A stretch of DNA of 64,000 nucleotides from Rhizobium mayense. GTDB lineage: Bacteria > Pseudomonadota > Alphaproteobacteria > Rhizobiales > Rhizobiaceae. The position numbers and the translations under genes were made by a program. The stretch lies in contig NZ_JARFYM010000010.1 in the NCBI RefSeq assembly GCF_030272705.1, forward strand, positions 124,001 through 188,000, read 5' to 3'. The notes below the pieces were generated by a model, which was not told the origin of the DNA, did no database searches, and was given only the letters and a program-made list of their open reading frames with translations. Below are positions 44,266 to 52,546 of this stretch, piece by piece (positions within the stretch are counted from its first letter, which is position 1; each line of letters opens with the position of its first letter).

Positions 44266-45192
44266 ATGGGAAAGTTCGGCAGAAACGAAGGAAAGGCATT
44301 GCGCTTCGATTTGACGGATTTGCGGTTGTTCCTGACCGTGGTGGAGCAAGGCAGCCTCACCAGGGGCGCCGAGATCATGAATCTAGCTCTCGCATCCGTG
44401 AGCGAGCGCATTTCCGGAATGGAAGCTTCGCTTGGCGCGCAACTTCTGGAGCGAAACAGGCGGGGGGTCACTACGACTGCAGCCGGTGATGCCCTGATGC
44501 GCCATGCCCGCTTGATCCTGGGCCAAGTGGAGCAGATGCGTGGAGAACTGCGCGGCTACGGCGCCGGCCTGAAAGGGCGCATCAGGCTCTTGTCCAACAC
44601 GGCTGGGTTGGCTTCGTTTCTGCCGCATCAACTCGGCCGGTTCTTGCTAGCCTATCCCGATCTTTCTATCGACCTCCACGAACGTCCAAGCACTGAGATT
44701 GCGCTGGCCATCGCGGAAGGTCGTGCTGATTTGGGCGTTGTGGCTGACACCGCCGACTTGGCAGCCTTGCAAACTCGTTTTATCGCGCAAGATCAACTCG
44801 TCGTGGTGGCAAGCAAAACGCATCGCATCAGCGATCAACGATCGATCGCTTTTGCGGAAGTCGTGGGTGAGCCGTTCATCGGCTCTTCCGATGCGGCGCT
44901 GGAAGCTCATTTGGGAGAGCGCGCAGCCCGCCTCGGTCGTCAGATTTACTATCGCATTCAACTCAGGCGCATCGAGAACATTGCGATGATGGTTGAATCA
45001 GGTGTGGGCATCGCAATTTTATCGGAGGCACCAGCCAAAGATTTGCGGCATCCCGGCCTGGCTATCGTGCCGCTGCGAGATACCTGGGCGCTTAGGCAGC
45101 TTTATCTTTGCGCGCGCGATTTCTCTGCGCTCACGCCGCACGCTGGCTTGCTCGCGCAACAGCTTATGGAGCCGAAGGTGGCTATCCCTTAG
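44266..45192 (+). CDS. LysR family transcriptional regulator
   Basis: A 308-aa regulator with the winged helix LRLFLTVVEQGSLTRGAEIM followed by LALASVSERISGMEASLGAQ and an effector domain (YPDLSIDLHERPSTEIALAI, GRADLGVVAD). SxxSERI replaces the more frequent SxxSRxI, seen in a known LysR subgroup. It is divergent from the TauE gene with a 215-base gap, where its operator should lie. Confidence 0.92.
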   Translation: MGKFGRNEGKALRFDLTDLRLFLTVVEQGSLTRGAEIMNLALASVSERISGMEASLGAQLLERNRRGVTTTAAGDALMRHARLILGQVEQMRGELRGYGAGLKGRIRLLSNTAGLASFLPHQLGRFLLAYPDLSIDLHERPSTEIALAIAEGRADLGVVADTADLAALQTRFIAQDQLVVVASKTHRISDQRSIAFAEVVGEPFIGSSDAALEAHLGERAARLGRQIYYRIQLRRIENIAMMVESGVGIAILSEAPAKDLRHPGLAIVPLRDTWALRQLYLCARDFSALTPHAGLLAQQLMEPKVAIP

Positions 45193-45228
45193 GCGCTGGA
45201 CGTCTCGTCCAGCAATAGCCAATGGGCG

Positions 45229-45606
45229 TCAGCTGGGGCGGTCTCGAACGACGGCATCGCATGGCAGAAGCCTATGGACCTCGTCCAATTCTTCAGCGTG
45301 ATGGACTCCCCATTCGATTAGGGACTCCAAGATGGGCCGAACGCTTTCGCCGAGCGGGGTAAGCAAGTATTCGATCCCCTGACTATCCCCGGCGTAAGGC
45401 TGTCGGCTCACCATCCCATGTTCTTCGAGCGCCCGCAGTTGATCGATCAGCACCTTCTGGGTGATGCCTGAAATGCGCTTCTCCAGATCGCAGGTGCGTT
45501 GCGGGCCATCCAGCAGCGTATAAAGCAGAACCGCCTTCCATCGTCCGGAAAGGACACCCAGCGCACGCTCGGCCGGCAAGCCCGGCAGTCTCTTGATGAG
45601 CTTCAT
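45229..45606 (-). CDS. HxlR family transcriptional regulator
   Basis: A 125-aa winged-helix protein. Family marks: ALGVLSGRWKAVLLYTLLDG, RTCDLEKRISGITQKVLIDQ, LRALEEHGMVSR and EYLLTPLGESVRPILESLIE. The start at 45606 gives the usual length; the frame is open further upstream without homology. HxlR proteins often sense electrophiles and control oxidoreductases; here the divergent gene is an Old Yellow Enzyme, so control of that gene is likely. Confidence 0.92.
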   Translation of the reverse strand: MKLIKRLPGLPAERALGVLSGRWKAVLLYTLLDGPQRTCDLEKRISGITQKVLIDQLRALEEHGMVSRQPYAGDSQGIEYLLTPLGESVRPILESLIEWGVHHAEELDEVHRLLPCDAVVRDRPS

Positions 45607-45690
45607 TTGCCACCACTGACCAAAGGGTGTGTAGATTGGGATAGCTGCCAAAAAGTAGACCTTCGATCGGCAACAACCGAAGGAGTATCT

Positions 45691-46848
45691 ATGGTGGGCC
45701 TGTTCGAATCTCAATGGCTCGGCGGTACTGTTCCGCTGAAGAACCGCATCGTCATGCCGCCCATGACCCGGACGCGGACATCCGATGGCGACGTCCCCAA
45801 TGCGTTGATGGCAACCTATTATGGGCAAAGAGCCGGTGCCGGCCTGATCGTCGCCGAGGTAGCCGACGTTGCTCCTTCCAGTAATGGCTATGCCATGACG
45901 CCCGGCATCTACACGGAGGCCCAACTGCGTGGCTGGCGTTTGGTGACTGATGAAGTTCATCGCAAAGGCGGCACGATGTTTTCGCAGATGTGGCATGTCG
46001 GTAGAATGGCGCATCCCTCGCTCATGCCGAATGGCGAGGCCCCTTGGGGCGTGACCGAGCAGCCGGCCGAGAACTCGGATGTATTTGCCCACGATGCGGA
46101 CGGCAAGTTGGGCTATATGCGCGCAGGTACGCCAAGGCGCCTCGAAACAGAGGAAGTGTCGGCTCTGGTCGGCACCTTTGCCCAGGCCTTTGCCAATGCG
46201 CGTCAGGCCGGTTTCGATGGTGTCGAACTCCATGCCGCCAACGGCTATCTGCTTGAGCAGTTCATGAACTCAGTGCTCAATACGCGCACCGATCGCTACG
46301 GAGGCGGCAGCGTGGAAGATCGCACCCGGTTCCTGATGGAGGTGGTGGATGCGGCCGTGCGCGAGCTGGGTCCGGGGCGGGTCGGTGTTCGCCTGTCTCC
46401 CTTCGGATATTTCAACTCCATGCCGGTGGACACGCTTGCCGAGGAAACATTGCTTTATGTTTCACAGCAACTCGGACAGCGCGGCGTCGCCTATATCCAT
46501 CTGGTCTATGAGCTCATGCCTGCAGGAAACATGGAGACCGCGGAGTTCAAGAAGCACCACATCGACCATGCCGTGCTTGCCAAGGTTCGGACCGCCTTTC
46601 CCGGCGCGATCATCTGGTGCGGCGGCTTCACCAGCCGCGAGGAAGCTGAGAGCGCACTCGACACCCGGTTGGTTGACCTGATCGCCTTCGGCAGACCCTA
46701 TATCGCAAACCCGGACCTTGCCGAACGTCTCAAGCACGGCTGGCCGCTAGCCGTAGCGGACCGGTCGACCTATTACACCCGGCGCGGAGAAGTGGGTTAC
46801 ACGGACTTCCCTGCCTATTCGACCGGCAGCGCACGCGGCGCAGCCTGA
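45691..46848 (+). CDS. Old Yellow Enzyme family alkene reductase (first copy)
   Basis: A 385-aa FMN-dependent NAD(P)H oxidoreductase. Visible: PLKNRIVMPPMTRTRTSDGD, MWHVGRMAHPS, the substrate pair His-Asn and the Tyr in HAANGYLLEQFM, TDRYGGGSVEDRTRF, and the FMN phosphate site near IAFGRPYIANPDL. It reduces activated C=C or nitro groups. The ATG at 45691 has aaggag at the right distance. Divergent from the HxlR regulator with only an 84-base gap. An unusual extra Gly widens the YGGGS loop (normally YGGS). Confidence 0.94.
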   Translation: MVGLFESQWLGGTVPLKNRIVMPPMTRTRTSDGDVPNALMATYYGQRAGAGLIVAEVADVAPSSNGYAMTPGIYTEAQLRGWRLVTDEVHRKGGTMFSQMWHVGRMAHPSLMPNGEAPWGVTEQPAENSDVFAHDADGKLGYMRAGTPRRLETEEVSALVGTFAQAFANARQAGFDGVELHAANGYLLEQFMNSVLNTRTDRYGGGSVEDRTRFLMEVVDAAVRELGPGRVGVRLSPFGYFNSMPVDTLAEETLLYVSQQLGQRGVAYIHLVYELMPAGNMETAEFKKHHIDHAVLAKVRTAFPGAIIWCGGFTSREEAESALDTRLVDLIAFGRPYIANPDLAERLKHGWPLAVADRSTYYTRRGEVGYTDFPAYSTGSARGAA

Positions 46849-46877
46849 CCGCAACAAAACCAGCAGGTGTCGGTGCC

Positions 46878-46929
46878 TAGAGCGGGATGCCGAAAAGTGT
46901 GCGCGGTTTTCGGGCGACATCCCGCTCTA
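46878..46929. repeat. Rhizobial palindromic repeat / possible terminator
   Basis: Perfect 12-bp outer arms tagagcgggatg (46878-46889) and catcccgctcta (46918-46929) enclose an inner pair ccgaaaa / ttttcgg. A short T run (about 46932-46936) and a further gattcagatttcaggtcgat segment follow. I know this element as a frequent rhizobial intergenic repeat. After the OYE stop it may also end transcription. No gene is seen between it and 47149. Confidence 0.7.
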
Positions 46930-47043
46930 ACTTTTTGATTTAGAGACGGATTCAGATTTCAGGTCGATTCGACCTTCTCTGCCTGTCAAAGGGACCTTTG
47001 CCGCATGACCGAGACTTGGGCTCAGTGGTTTGCTCGCCTGGCT

Positions 47044-47100
47044 GGTACACTCCTTATTCGAGTTTTTGGTGCTTTTTTCAGGCCCAGAATGAGCCATATT
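47044..47100 (+). promoter_or_regulatory. Shared 57-bp promoter element, copy A (before MDR gene)
   Basis: This block aligns without gaps with 49618-49674 at 45 of 57 positions. Common words are ggtacac at the left end, ttggt-c-tttttt in the middle and ggccca..atgag at the right. Two ggtac/ggtgc half sites start 24 bases apart. The match covers promoter DNA and no protein, so it should be the operator of a common regulator, most simply the MocR-type protein encoded between the two copies. Confidence 0.7.
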
Positions 47101-47148
47101 CGGCCCATGAGAGGACGTCGATCGACACCATCTCGCAAGGAGCCCAAG

Positions 47149-48138
47149 ATGACCACTGAAAACATTGTCCACGACGCCGTTCGGGACCAAAACAATCTAT
47201 CCATGATGGCGTGGCGCGTGCATGAGTTCGGCCCTCCGCCCGCAATGACATTCGAGTCCATTTCCCGACCCACTCCCGGCCCCGGTGAAGTCCTGATCAA
47301 AGTCCATGCCGCTGGGGTAGGCCCATGGGATGGATGGATCAGGGCAGGAAAAAGTGCCTTGCCGCAGCCACTCCCGCTTACGCTCGGCTCCGACCTGTCC
47401 GGGGAGATCGAGGCCCTCGGGCCAGATGTCGCAGACCTAGCCGTTGGAGATCAGGTCTATGGCGTCACGAACCCGCGGTTCATCGGGGCATATGCCGAGT
47501 ATGCACTGGCATCTGCGGCAATGATCGCGCGCAAGCCAACCTCACTCAACTACATCGACGCGGCCTCCGTTCCTGTCATCGCTGTCACGGCTTGGCAGGG
47601 GCTGTTCGATGAGGCCCAGCTCAAGGCTGTCCAGACCGTGCTCATTCATGGGGCGGCCGGCAATGTCGGGGCCTACGCGGTGCAACTCGCCCGACGGGCA
47701 GGAATTCAAACCATTGTCACAGCCGCCAAGCAAGACTTTGCCTATCTGCGCGAACTCGGGGCAGACACGCTGGTTGATTATCACACCGAGCGTTTCGAGG
47801 ACGCGGCCCGAGATGTGGATGCCGTTTTCGATCTCGTCGGCGGTGAAACGCAGCAGCGCTCGTTTCAGGTCCTGAGGCGTGGCGGCAAGCTGACCTCCGC
47901 TGTGTCCCAACCGGATCAGGAACTTGCGAAGAGGCATGGGGTCGACGCGGCCTTCTTTCTCGTAAACGTCACAACTCGGTACCTGACGGAGATCGCAGGC
48001 CTGATCGACAGCGGTGCGTTGAGAACACGGGTCGGTACTGTCCTCCCCCTTACGGATGCATACGAGGCGCATCTGATGCTTGAGGGCCTACGCCCTACGC
48101 CGAAAGGGAAAATCGTTCTCGAAGTCGGAACCAGGTAA
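47149..48138 (+). CDS. MDR-family NADP-dependent oxidoreductase (quinone oxidoreductase-like)
   Basis: A 329-aa medium-chain reductase without the zinc-binding Cys cluster of alcohol dehydrogenases. Visible: AWRVHEFGPPPAMTFESISR, PGPGEVLIKVHAAGVGPWDG, GSDLSGEIEALGPDV, and the cofactor motif VLIHGAAGNVGAYAVQLARR. It probably reduces quinones or enones. The ATG at 47149 has caaggag ahead; the frame to 47005 covers the promoter element and is not coding. It carries a longer than usual N-terminal tail before the first strand. Confidence 0.92.
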   Translation: MTTENIVHDAVRDQNNLSMMAWRVHEFGPPPAMTFESISRPTPGPGEVLIKVHAAGVGPWDGWIRAGKSALPQPLPLTLGSDLSGEIEALGPDVADLAVGDQVYGVTNPRFIGAYAEYALASAAMIARKPTSLNYIDAASVPVIAVTAWQGLFDEAQLKAVQTVLIHGAAGNVGAYAVQLARRAGIQTIVTAAKQDFAYLRELGADTLVDYHTERFEDAARDVDAVFDLVGGETQQRSFQVLRRGGKLTSAVSQPDQELAKRHGVDAAFFLVNVTTRYLTEIAGLIDSGALRTRVGTVLPLTDAYEAHLMLEGLRPTPKGKIVLEVGTR

Positions 48139-48187
48139 AGGATTGGGGGGCCCACCCTCCCCCGCACCTAAACTGCGCGGTTCAGCT

Positions 48188-49609
48188 TTAAGTTGATCGG
48201 GTCAATCGCCGAATTACTTCGAAGAGCCGATCACAGGATCGAGCAAGGTTCTTCGTTGGCGCCGTCGCGACACCAAGCAGAAGCCCGGACTCGGCGCCGG
48301 CAGGCGACACATACCAAGCCGAAAGCGGTGACGGAGACATGCCGAACGCCGCGGCTTCGCGGGCGATGGCCAGATCCGATGTTCCGTTGGGCAGCTTCAG
48401 CAGCACGGCTAGGCCGGGTGCGGCAATACGATCGGCGCCGACAAATGGTTGAAGGCAATCCAACAGCGCCTGGCGTTTGGCGGCATAGGCGCGCTTTGTG
48501 CGCCGGAGATGGCGTATATAGTGACCCTCATGCATGAACCCGGCCGTTGCGAGTTGCACCGCCGGGCCCGGCGGCGGCGCTAGACACGCGGCCACCTCCC
48601 CGAACCGAGAGAGCAGCTCGACCGGCGCGATCAGAAAGCCAAGCCGAACAGTCGGGCTGATCGTCTTGCTGAACGAGCCGATGTGAATGACACGTCCGTC
48701 CCGGTCCAGCGATGCGAGCGCCGGCGCGGCCCGGCCTGTCAGTTGCAGCTCGCTCAGATAGTCGTCCTCGATCACCCAAACCTCGTTCGCGGCTGCCCAT
48801 TCGAGCAGGCGAAGACGCCGCTCAAGCGACAAGGTGGGACCGAGCGGCGCCTGCTGACCGGGAGTCACGAGGACAAGCTTGGCATCGGGATGGTGGCGCA
48901 GCCCATGGTCGACACCGATACCGTCAACATCGACCGGGATCGGAGCAAGGGACAGGCGGGCTAGCTCAAGTCCCTTTCTGGACCAGGGGAATCCCGGATT
49001 CTCGACCCATGCGGCGTGCCCGCCCAGGCCAAGAACGCCGAGCGTCAGGCCCAGCCCTGCGTTGAACCCGCCGGTGATGATAACCTGCGACGGCGAACAA
49101 TTAATGCCACGGGAGACGGCAAGATAGCCGGCGATTTCCCGCCTCAACTCGATCTCGCCGCGGGGATCGGGATAGAGAGGTGGAGCGCTCGCCTCGGCGC
49201 GTACCGCGTGCGCGTGAATGCGCGCGAACAATGTCGCCGGGAAGGTCTCGGTTGCAGGCACGCCCATCTGGAAGAACGCGGGCCCCTGTGTCATCTCCCG
49301 ATAGATTTCCATGAACGAGCCTGCGTCCGACGGCTGCTCGCTCCTTGCGCTGCCGCGAGGACGTTGGGCGACCCGCGTGCCGGCCGCTCTCGAAGCCTCG
49401 ATCAACTGTGCGGCCGCCAGCTTCTCATAGGCGGTCCGCACGGTACCGCGCGCGACACCGAGTTGAGCCGCGAGGTCTTGCCATGAGGGTAAGCGCGCAC
49501 CCGGCTCCAGCACGCCACCCTCGATCGCCGTGGTCACTCCTCTTCGGATCTGCTCCGACAAAGATATCTTGGCCGTGCGATCGAGATTCAGGTTCAGCGG
49601 CTTGTTCAT
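48188..49609 (-). CDS. MocR-type GntR regulator with aminotransferase domain
   Basis: A 473-aa PLP-dependent regulator. The N-terminal GntR winged helix spans about residues 15-80 (ARLPSWQDLAAQLGVARGTV, then AYEKLAAAQLIEA). The class I aminotransferase-like domain follows, with the PLP lysine in HIGSFSKTISPTVRLGF. Such proteins use PLP or a PLP adduct as effector. The ggtacac word of shared element B ends 9 bases upstream of its start, so it probably also controls itself. It sits between the two genes or operons that carry the shared element. Confidence 0.92.
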   Translation of the reverse strand: MNKPLNLNLDRTAKISLSEQIRRGVTTAIEGGVLEPGARLPSWQDLAAQLGVARGTVRTAYEKLAAAQLIEASRAAGTRVAQRPRGSARSEQPSDAGSFMEIYREMTQGPAFFQMGVPATETFPATLFARIHAHAVRAEASAPPLYPDPRGEIELRREIAGYLAVSRGINCSPSQVIITGGFNAGLGLTLGVLGLGGHAAWVENPGFPWSRKGLELARLSLAPIPVDVDGIGVDHGLRHHPDAKLVLVTPGQQAPLGPTLSLERRLRLLEWAAANEVWVIEDDYLSELQLTGRAAPALASLDRDGRVIHIGSFSKTISPTVRLGFLIAPVELLSRFGEVAACLAPPPGPAVQLATAGFMHEGHYIRHLRRTKRAYAAKRQALLDCLQPFVGADRIAAPGLAVLLKLPNGTSDLAIAREAAAFGMSPSPLSAWYVSPAGAESGLLLGVATAPTKNLARSCDRLFEVIRRLTRST

Positions 49610-49617
49610 GCTGTCAT

Positions 49618-49674
49618 GGTACACGACTTCTTCGCGTACTTGGTACTTTTTTCTGGCCCAATATGAGTCATCTT
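49618..49674 (+). promoter_or_regulatory. Shared 57-bp promoter element, copy B (MocR / cupin intergenic)
   Basis: The second copy of the element at 47044-47100. It starts next to the MocR gene and ends 24 bases before the cupin ATG. Half sites ggtac at 49618-49622 and 49642-49646 are direct repeats 24 bases apart, near two helical turns plus, which fits binding of a dimeric GntR-type head to separated sites. It serves both the cupin operon and, by position, the regulator gene itself. Confidence 0.7.
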
Positions 49675-49698
49675 TGGGTAGACAGAAAGAGGAAGCCC

Positions 49699-50118
49699 AT
49701 GAACATCCGTAGTATCGTCGCTGCCACCTGCGCAGCCTTCGCCTTCACGATTGCCGGGTCCGGCTTGGCACATGACAGCCGGGCCGAAACAGTCACGCCG
49801 AAGTTCAATCAAGCGATTCCGAACATCCCCGGCAAGTCGCTCGTCGCTCTCGAAGTCGACTATGCACCAGGCGCGGCTTCTCCGCCGCACAGACATGCGA
49901 AGTCGGCCTTCATCTACGCCTATGTGATCTCGGGTGAGATCGAGTCGAAGGTGAACAATGGCGAAACCCACATCTACAAGGCCGGCGAGAGCTGGTCCGA
50001 ACCGCCGGATGCCAGCCACCCGATCAGCCGAAATGCAAGCAAGATCAAGCCGGCGAAGCTACTCGCGGTCTTCGTCGTCGACACCGACGAGAAGGCGCTG
50101 ACCACTCCTGTCAAATGA
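49699..50118 (+). CDS. Exported cupin-domain protein
   Basis: A 139-aa protein with a signal peptide (IVAATCAAFAFTIAGSGLAH) and a single cupin barrel. Metal-binding motif one is DYAPGAASPPHRHAKSAFIY (His-x-His); motif two is near ESWSEPPDASHPIS. The ATG at 49699 has aggaag ahead. It heads a rightward set with an AhpD-like and an HD-domain gene. The reaction is unknown; export points to the periplasm. Confidence 0.88.
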   Translation: MNIRSIVAATCAAFAFTIAGSGLAHDSRAETVTPKFNQAIPNIPGKSLVALEVDYAPGAASPPHRHAKSAFIYAYVISGEIESKVNNGETHIYKAGESWSEPPDASHPISRNASKIKPAKLLAVFVVDTDEKALTTPVK

Positions 50119-50137
50119 AATTGAAGAAGCCAGAACA

Positions 50138-50593
50138 ATGACGAAGAGGCTCAACTACAACCAGATCGCTCCCAACGGAGCCAAGGCGCTCGGCAGCGTC
50201 TATGGCTATGTCATGCAGAGCGGTCTGCCTGCCGAACTGGTGGAGCTCGTCTATCTGCGGGTCTCGCAGATCAACAACTGCGCCTATTGTCTCGACATGC
50301 ACACCCGCGACCTCATCAAGAAGGGAGTGAAAATCGAGAAGCTTGCGTTGGTGCAGGCCTGGGAGGAAGTCGACAATCTCTTCAACGAGACCGAACGCGC
50401 CGCGCTTGCCTGGGCCGAGAGCGTGACGCGCGTCGCCGAGACCGGTGTGCCTGATAGCGCATACGAAGCCGCGCGAGCCGTTTTTGACGAGAAGCAACTC
50501 GTCGACCTCACGCTCGCGATCAGCCTGATGAACAGCTACAATCGCATGGCCATCAGCTTCCGAAACACGCCGCAGGCCGTCCTTGAAGATTAG
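50138..50593 (+). CDS. Carboxymuconolactone decarboxylase/AhpD-like protein
   Basis: A 151-aa helical protein of the CMD/AhpD family. The redox motif is QINNCAYCLDMHTRDL with Cys48, Cys51 and His55. Peroxidase-linked reductants of this family repair alkyl hydroperoxides. It starts 19 bases after the cupin stop. Family relatives often accompany cupins or oxidoreductases in stress operons. Confidence 0.92.
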   Translation: MTKRLNYNQIAPNGAKALGSVYGYVMQSGLPAELVELVYLRVSQINNCAYCLDMHTRDLIKKGVKIEKLALVQAWEEVDNLFNETERAALAWAESVTRVAETGVPDSAYEAARAVFDEKQLVDLTLAISLMNSYNRMAISFRNTPQAVLED

Positions 50594-50644
50594 GCCGGCG
50601 CAGTGCGAACTACGATCAAAAGAAGATGTGATGGAGTAAGGAAA

Positions 50645-51289
50645 ATGGTCATCAATGAGATTGCCGGCGTAAAAATACCCGACAGCAACCTCGCGCGCGA
50701 AGTGACCGAGCTCATTCGCGACACCGAGAGCGATTTGCTCTTCCATCACTCGGCTCGCGTCTATTTCTGGGGCGCCTTGGCGGGGAATCGGAAATGCCTG
50801 AGCTTCGACCCGGAGCTGCTCTACACGGCCTCCATGTTCCACGACATCGGCCTCACATCGCATTATGAACACAGCCATCACCGCTTCGAAGTGGACGGCG
50901 CCAACGCTGCGCGCGATTTTCTGCGGCAGCGCGGGATTTCCGAAAGCGATGTTGAAACGGTCTGGAACGCCGTGGCTCTCCACACGACTCCGGGCATACC
51001 GGAATTCATGCGTCCGGAAATCGCGCTGGTGCAGGCGGGAGCCGGCATGGATGTGGCCGGCCGCGGCTACGACCAGTTTACCGAGGCGCAGCGCGAGGCC
51101 GTCATCGCCGCCTTTCCCCGAGAAGTCCAGTTCAAGCATGGGATCATCGATGCATTCTATGAGGGCATGAAGCACCGCCCCGACAGTACATTCGGGACAT
51201 TCAACGACGATGTCCTGGCGTTCAAGGACCCACAGTTTCGGCGGATCGATATGTGCAGCATCATTCTCGCTTCAAGCTGGAAGTGCTGA
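50645..51289 (+). CDS. HD-domain hydrolase, cyanamide hydratase-like
   Basis: A 214-aa protein. Metal ligands of the HD fold are His34/His35 (LLFHHSARVY) and the His66-Asp67 pair (SMFHDIGLTSHYEHSHHRFE); ALHTTPGIPEFMRPEI adds a third helix. This arrangement resembles the fungal-type cyanamide/urea hydro-lyase group of HD proteins; activity here is not proven. The ATG at 50645 has aaggaa just upstream. Third in the cupin operon, 51 bases after the AhpD-like gene. Confidence 0.85.
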   Translation: MVINEIAGVKIPDSNLAREVTELIRDTESDLLFHHSARVYFWGALAGNRKCLSFDPELLYTASMFHDIGLTSHYEHSHHRFEVDGANAARDFLRQRGISESDVETVWNAVALHTTPGIPEFMRPEIALVQAGAGMDVAGRGYDQFTEAQREAVIAAFPREVQFKHGIIDAFYEGMKHRPDSTFGTFNDDVLAFKDPQFRRIDMCSIILASSWKC

Positions 51290-51360
51290 ACCTCACGGGA
51301 GCATCTCTGCGCAGACGATCAATGCCGACGATGCGTGAGGTTCGGGACAATACTCCTGCC

Positions 51361-51711
51361 TCAGGCGTCGTCTTCTACAAACGCCCTCAATAATTCCAAC
51401 CGTTGGTCCCATTGAGCCGAAATCCAGCCGAGGTAGTCACGCACAGCGACGAGCTGTTGGGCCTGCAGTCGCCACTGCCGGTCCCGTCCTGTTCGGTCGC
51501 TCTCGACGAGGCCGACCTCTTCGAGCACCTGCAGATGCTTGGTGACGCCCTGACGGGAGACACCATCGGCACATTGCTTCAACTCAATGGTCGGAAGCGG
51601 CCCGTCCTTGCATAGTCGCGCGACTATTGCCAGTCGGACCGGATCACCCAAGGCAGAGAAGATCGGTGCGGCACCCGACAAGTTAACGGCGCTGTCGCCA
51701 CAGTTCAGCAT
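51361..51711 (-). CDS. ArsR family transcriptional regulator
   Basis: A 116-aa winged-helix repressor: PIFSALGDPVRLAIVARLCK, then GVSRQGVTKHLQVLEEVGLV and DRTGRDRQWRLQ. No metal-binding Cys pair in the recognition helix is seen, so it belongs to the group without metal sensing that is paired with SRPBCC proteins. It starts 9 bases after the SRPBCC stop; the two form one operon. Confidence 0.93.
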   Translation of the reverse strand: MLNCGDSAVNLSGAAPIFSALGDPVRLAIVARLCKDGPLPTIELKQCADGVSRQGVTKHLQVLEEVGLVESDRTGRDRQWRLQAQQLVAVRDYLGWISAQWDQRLELLRAFVEDDA

Positions 51712-51720
51712 CGCGGCGCC

Positions 51721-52215
51721 TCAGGATTGCTCATCAAGAGCAAGATATTTTTCGATCAGTTTGGTCTGATGTGCCCAGCCAGCGTCGTTGCCTTCCCTGG
51801 CCTTCGCGCGCCGATCAAGCGGAAGCTGTTCGAAACCCGACTCGGTAATGGTGAGCAAGGTGCCGCCATCGACCATAGCAAGCTCAAATGTCACGAGCGT
51901 CATAGGCTCGCTGGAATAGTCCGCGTGGGGATCAGCGGCACCTGGATGCCAGCGGAACGAAAACAGCGTCATCGGCTCGATCCGCTCCACCACCACACGC
52001 CAGGGATATCCGACATAAGGTTCCTGTAGCCGGGCAACCTCCGGATCAACCTTTGTCGGCACAATGCGCCCAACCGCCTCCTTTCCGGCAACGAACGGGC
52101 CGTCGATCTCAGCCCCGAACCAACTGCCGAAGCACGCCGAATCGCTGATGGCGCGCCACACTCGTTCCTGAGTCGCTTTCAGGACGATCTTCTTTTCAAT
52201 TCGATCGGAATTCAT
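51721..52215 (-). CDS. SRPBCC (AHSA1-like) domain protein
   Basis: A 164-aa START/Bet v1-like fold protein: KKIVLKATQERVWRAISDSA, YVGYPWRVVVERIEPMTLFS and FRWHPG, then TLVTFELAMVDGGTLLTITE. A perfect aggaggt site precedes the ATG at 52215; the frame upstream to 52395 is not coding. AHSA1-ArsR pairs are common in soil bacteria; the bound ligand is not known. Confidence 0.92.
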   Translation of the reverse strand: MNSDRIEKKIVLKATQERVWRAISDSACFGSWFGAEIDGPFVAGKEAVGRIVPTKVDPEVARLQEPYVGYPWRVVVERIEPMTLFSFRWHPGAADPHADYSSEPMTLVTFELAMVDGGTLLTITESGFEQLPLDRRAKAREGNDAGWAHQTKLIEKYLALDEQS

Positions 52216-52546
52216 GAGCAACCTCCTAGTTGCTCGTTTTGTACTCCGCCTGGAATTGACGCGCAACCGTCTTGTTGCGTCTAAAGCTCCTTTTAGTAAA
52301 GAATGGCCCACGCCGGCCCGAAAGGACGATCTGATCCAGGCTCTCGGAGTTTCGACCATCGATTTTAAGCTGAAATCCCAGTCCACTTGAAACATTGAGG
52401 CTTCCCTCCCAGCGGCTAGCTCGGCTTACCGACGTGCATTTCATCGTTGGCACAAACTAAACATTGCAAAAAAGTATTTTAGTTGTATATTACATATTCC
52501 TAATGCAACCGACAACACGGTTCCAGAGTGGAAAAGGGAGGAGCAA
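52216..52546 (+). promoter_or_regulatory. AT-rich promoter region of the unknown two-gene unit
   Basis: This 331-base gap is divergent between the SRPBCC gene and the 39-residue ORF. Towards its right end ttgcaa (52464-52469) and tatatt (52486-52491) are 16 bases apart and could be a sigma70-type promoter reading right. The left part contains an open frame on the minus strand with no recognisable product. Confidence 0.5.

Noticed and set aside
47005..47148. N-terminal extension of the MDR reductase
   Set aside because: The extra residues would be encoded by the shared promoter element, and a strong ribosome site precedes the ATG at 47149.
52226..52453. A 75-residue frame on the minus strand just upstream of the SRPBCC gene
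   Set aside because: It has no recognisable domain or good start site and overlaps the promoter region and the ribosome site of the SRPBCC gene; probably non-coding.
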